From NCBI GenBank assembly GCA_016762995.1, contig JAESUT010000072.1:1-6128 (forward strand): a DNA stretch of 6,128 nt, in the 5' to 3' direction. Below, piece after piece: positions 4,671-6,128 of the stretch. Origin of the DNA: Gammaproteobacteria bacterium. GTDB lineage: Bacteria; Pseudomonadota; Gammaproteobacteria; Pseudomonadales; Pseudohongiellaceae. Under the pieces are notes generated by a model, which worked only from the letters and a program-made list of their open reading frames with translations, was not told the DNA's origin and did no database searches. How positions within the stretch are numbered: the stretch's first letter is position 1; every line of letters starts with the position of its first letter. The position numbers and the translations under genes are program-made.

Positions 4671-6128
4671 ATGGCCGTAGTAAGCACTCCTGATACCGAA
4701 CAAAGCAGCTCTATTCAACCCTCGAAAATACACCCAGCTTTCGAGTGGCAACGCAGCGAAGAAATAAGCTCTCTTAATATCACCATGGAGGAGTATGTCC
4801 ATAGAGTGACAGGGGCAAAGCACTTTCACCTTAGCAGTGAAAACACCGAGAATGTATTCCTCGTCGCGTTTAGAACAGTGCCAATGGATTCCTCTGGCGT
4901 CGCGCACATTCTGGAACATACGGCTCTGTGTGGTAGCAAGAAATTCCCTGTCAGGGACCCATTCTTCATGATGATTCGACGTTCCTTAAACACATTCATG
5001 AATGCGTTCACCAGCAGCGATTGGACTGCCTATCCATTTGCCAGCAAAAACAGAAAAGATTTCAACAACCTCTTATCCGTATATCTCGATGCCGCATTCT
5101 TCTCGCGTCTACATGAACTCGATTTTGCACAGGAAGGACACCGCCTCGAATTTTCCGAACCCGGAAATTCAGATAGCGAACTGCAGTATAAGGGCGTGGT
5201 CTTCAATGAGATGAAAGGCGCCATGAGCTCCACAAATAGCGTCCTATGGCAGACCATTAGCAAATACGTATTCCCGACTACGACCTATCATTTCAATAGT
5301 GGCGGCGAGCCCGATCACATACCCGACCTTAGCTATCAGCAACTGCTGGATTTTTACAAGAGCCATTACCATCCCAGCAATGCCGTCTTCATGACCTTCG
5401 GCGACATATCTGCATTCGATCATCAAGAGGATTTTCAAGAGAAAGCGCTTTCACATTTCGAAAAGCTAGACATTCACATCGAGGTGGATGATGAAAAGAG
5501 ATACCTGGCCCCCATATCTGTCGAAGAATTCTATGCAAGCGAGGAATCTGATAAACCGCAAAGCCATGTAGTTCTTGCCTGGCTCTTAGGCCGCAGCACC
5601 GACCTTGGCGAGTTATTCCGCGCGGAGCTTGTTTCCAGCGTCTTGCTAGATAATAGCGCGAGCCCCCTGCTTCAAGCACTCGAGACTAGTGAGCTGGGCA
5701 GCTCTCCATCACCAATGTGCGGCCTAGAAGACTCCAATCGAGAGATGAGCATGATGGCAGGCCTCGAAGGCTGCACAGCGGAATCAAGCGAAGCCGTAGA
5801 GAGCCTCATAATTAAGACTCTGGAAGATGTAGTAAAGAACGGAATCCCCTACTCGCAAGTTGAGGCTTCCCTGCATCAATTAGAGCTACATCAGAGAGAG
5901 ATTTCTGGCGACAGCTACCCCTATGGGTTACAGCTTATCCTTGCCGGTCTCTCTACCGCGATGCACCGCGGCGACCCTATCAAGCTATTGAACATCGACC
6001 CAGTGCTTGCCGAGCTGCGAGAACTTATCAAGGACGAACGCTTCATCCCAGACCTCGTGCAGACGCTACTGCTAGACAACCCGCACCGTGTCAGACTGAC
6101 ACTGAAACCCGACCCAGAGTTGGCGAAA
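4671..6128 (+). CDS. M16C-family zinc metalloprotease (presequence protease/PreP-like, insulinase superfamily), N-terminal part
   Basis: Predicted zinc peptidase that degrades unfolded peptides inside its closing two-half chamber, as in mitochondrial and chloroplast PreP. The window holds 486 residues with no stop. Relatives are usually near 970-1000, so about half is missing at the right edge. The inverted zinc motif HILEH is at 79-83 (ligands H79 and H83, catalytic E82). The distal ligand is E180 in GVVFNEMKGAMSS, 97 residues after H83, the same spacing as human PreP. GSKKFPVRDPFFMM (88-101) and SLNTFMNAFTSSDWTAYPFAS (105-125) are strongly M16C-like. Residues from about 290 onward correspond to the second, non-catalytic M16 repeat of the N-terminal half. 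No signal peptide or membrane segment is seen, so a cytosolic location is likely. ATG at 4671 follows AAGG (4656-4659) at 11 bases, a rather long spacing. The 70-bp gap after rbgA shows no strong terminator, so cotranscription is plausible. The frame is open throughout. Confidence 0.93.
   Translation, partial: MAVVSTPDTEQSSSIQPSKIHPAFEWQRSEEISSLNITMEEYVHRVTGAKHFHLSSENTENVFLVAFRTVPMDSSGVAHILEHTALCGSKKFPVRDPFFMMIRRSLNTFMNAFTSSDWTAYPFASKNRKDFNNLLSVYLDAAFFSRLHELDFAQEGHRLEFSEPGNSDSELQYKGVVFNEMKGAMSSTNSVLWQTISKYVFPTTTYHFNSGGEPDHIPDLSYQQLLDFYKSHYHPSNAVFMTFGDISAFDHQEDFQEKALSHFEKLDIHIEVDDEKRYLAPISVEEFYASEESDKPQSHVVLAWLLGRSTDLGELFRAELVSSVLLDNSASPLLQALETSELGSSPSPMCGLEDSNREMSMMAGLEGCTAESSEAVESLIIKTLEDVVKNGIPYSQVEASLHQLELHQREISGDSYPYGLQLILAGLSTAMHRGDPIKLLNIDPVLAELRELIKDERFIPDLVQTLLLDNPHRVRLTLKPDPELAK

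Noticed and set aside
5389..5679. A 96-codon minus-strand open frame.
   Set aside because: It lies antisense within the M16C protease gene, whose frame is continuous and carries clear family motifs. The antisense product has no recognisable features.

Overview
The window looks like ordinary chromosomal sequence from a gammaproteobacterium, at roughly 50% GC by eye. The evidence is the close resemblance of the partial FadB, the BolA and the Bax-like protein to their enterobacterial counterparts. An RbgA/YlqF GTPase and an M16C metalloprotease are also present; this mix suggests a free-living, possibly marine, lineage rather than an enteric one, but that is inference. I see no transposase, phage gene, CRISPR array, tRNA, rRNA or recognisable defence system. 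All six genes can be assigned to known families.

Layout, left to right. (1) 1-965, minus strand: the N-terminal 321 codons of fadB, the fatty-acid beta-oxidation multifunctional alpha subunit; the window edge cuts it inside the Rossmann glycine motif of the dehydrogenase half. (2) 966-1090: divergent intergenic region with a perfect TATAAT for fadB and an overlapping promoter candidate facing right. (3) 1091-2170, plus strand: exported NodB-fold polysaccharide deacetylase with an extra C-terminal domain. (4) 2186-3025, minus strand: Bax-like, membrane-anchored GH73-type glucosaminidase, convergent with the deacetylase. A stem-loop covers both stop codons. (5) 3026-3322: AT-rich 297-bp intergenic region with a CRP/Vfr-like palindrome, a promoter candidate for the bax-like gene, a plus-strand TATAAT and a small GC hairpin with a T-run. 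(6) 3323-3631, minus strand: bolA. (7) 3632-3766: divergent region with a promoter candidate on each strand. (8) 3767-4600, plus strand: RbgA/YlqF, a circularly permuted ribosome-assembly GTPase. (9) 4671-6128, plus strand: the first 486 residues of a presequence-protease-like M16C zinc metalloprotease, continuing past the window end.

Functionally there are three themes: fatty-acid breakdown (fadB); envelope glycan processing (the deacetylase and the Bax-like glucosaminidase, which face each other and may share a terminator); and growth or homeostasis (bolA, rbgA, M16C protease). rbgA and the protease are codirectional with a 70-bp gap and no strong terminator between them, so they may be cotranscribed. 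Nothing here demands a new biological system. The points most worth a second look are regulatory: the palindrome placed exactly 41.5 bp upstream of the predicted bax-like start site, a possible short plus-strand transcript in the same gap, and the hairpin over the two stop codons. On the protein side, the deacetylase has an altered metal-site motif and an unassigned C-terminal domain.
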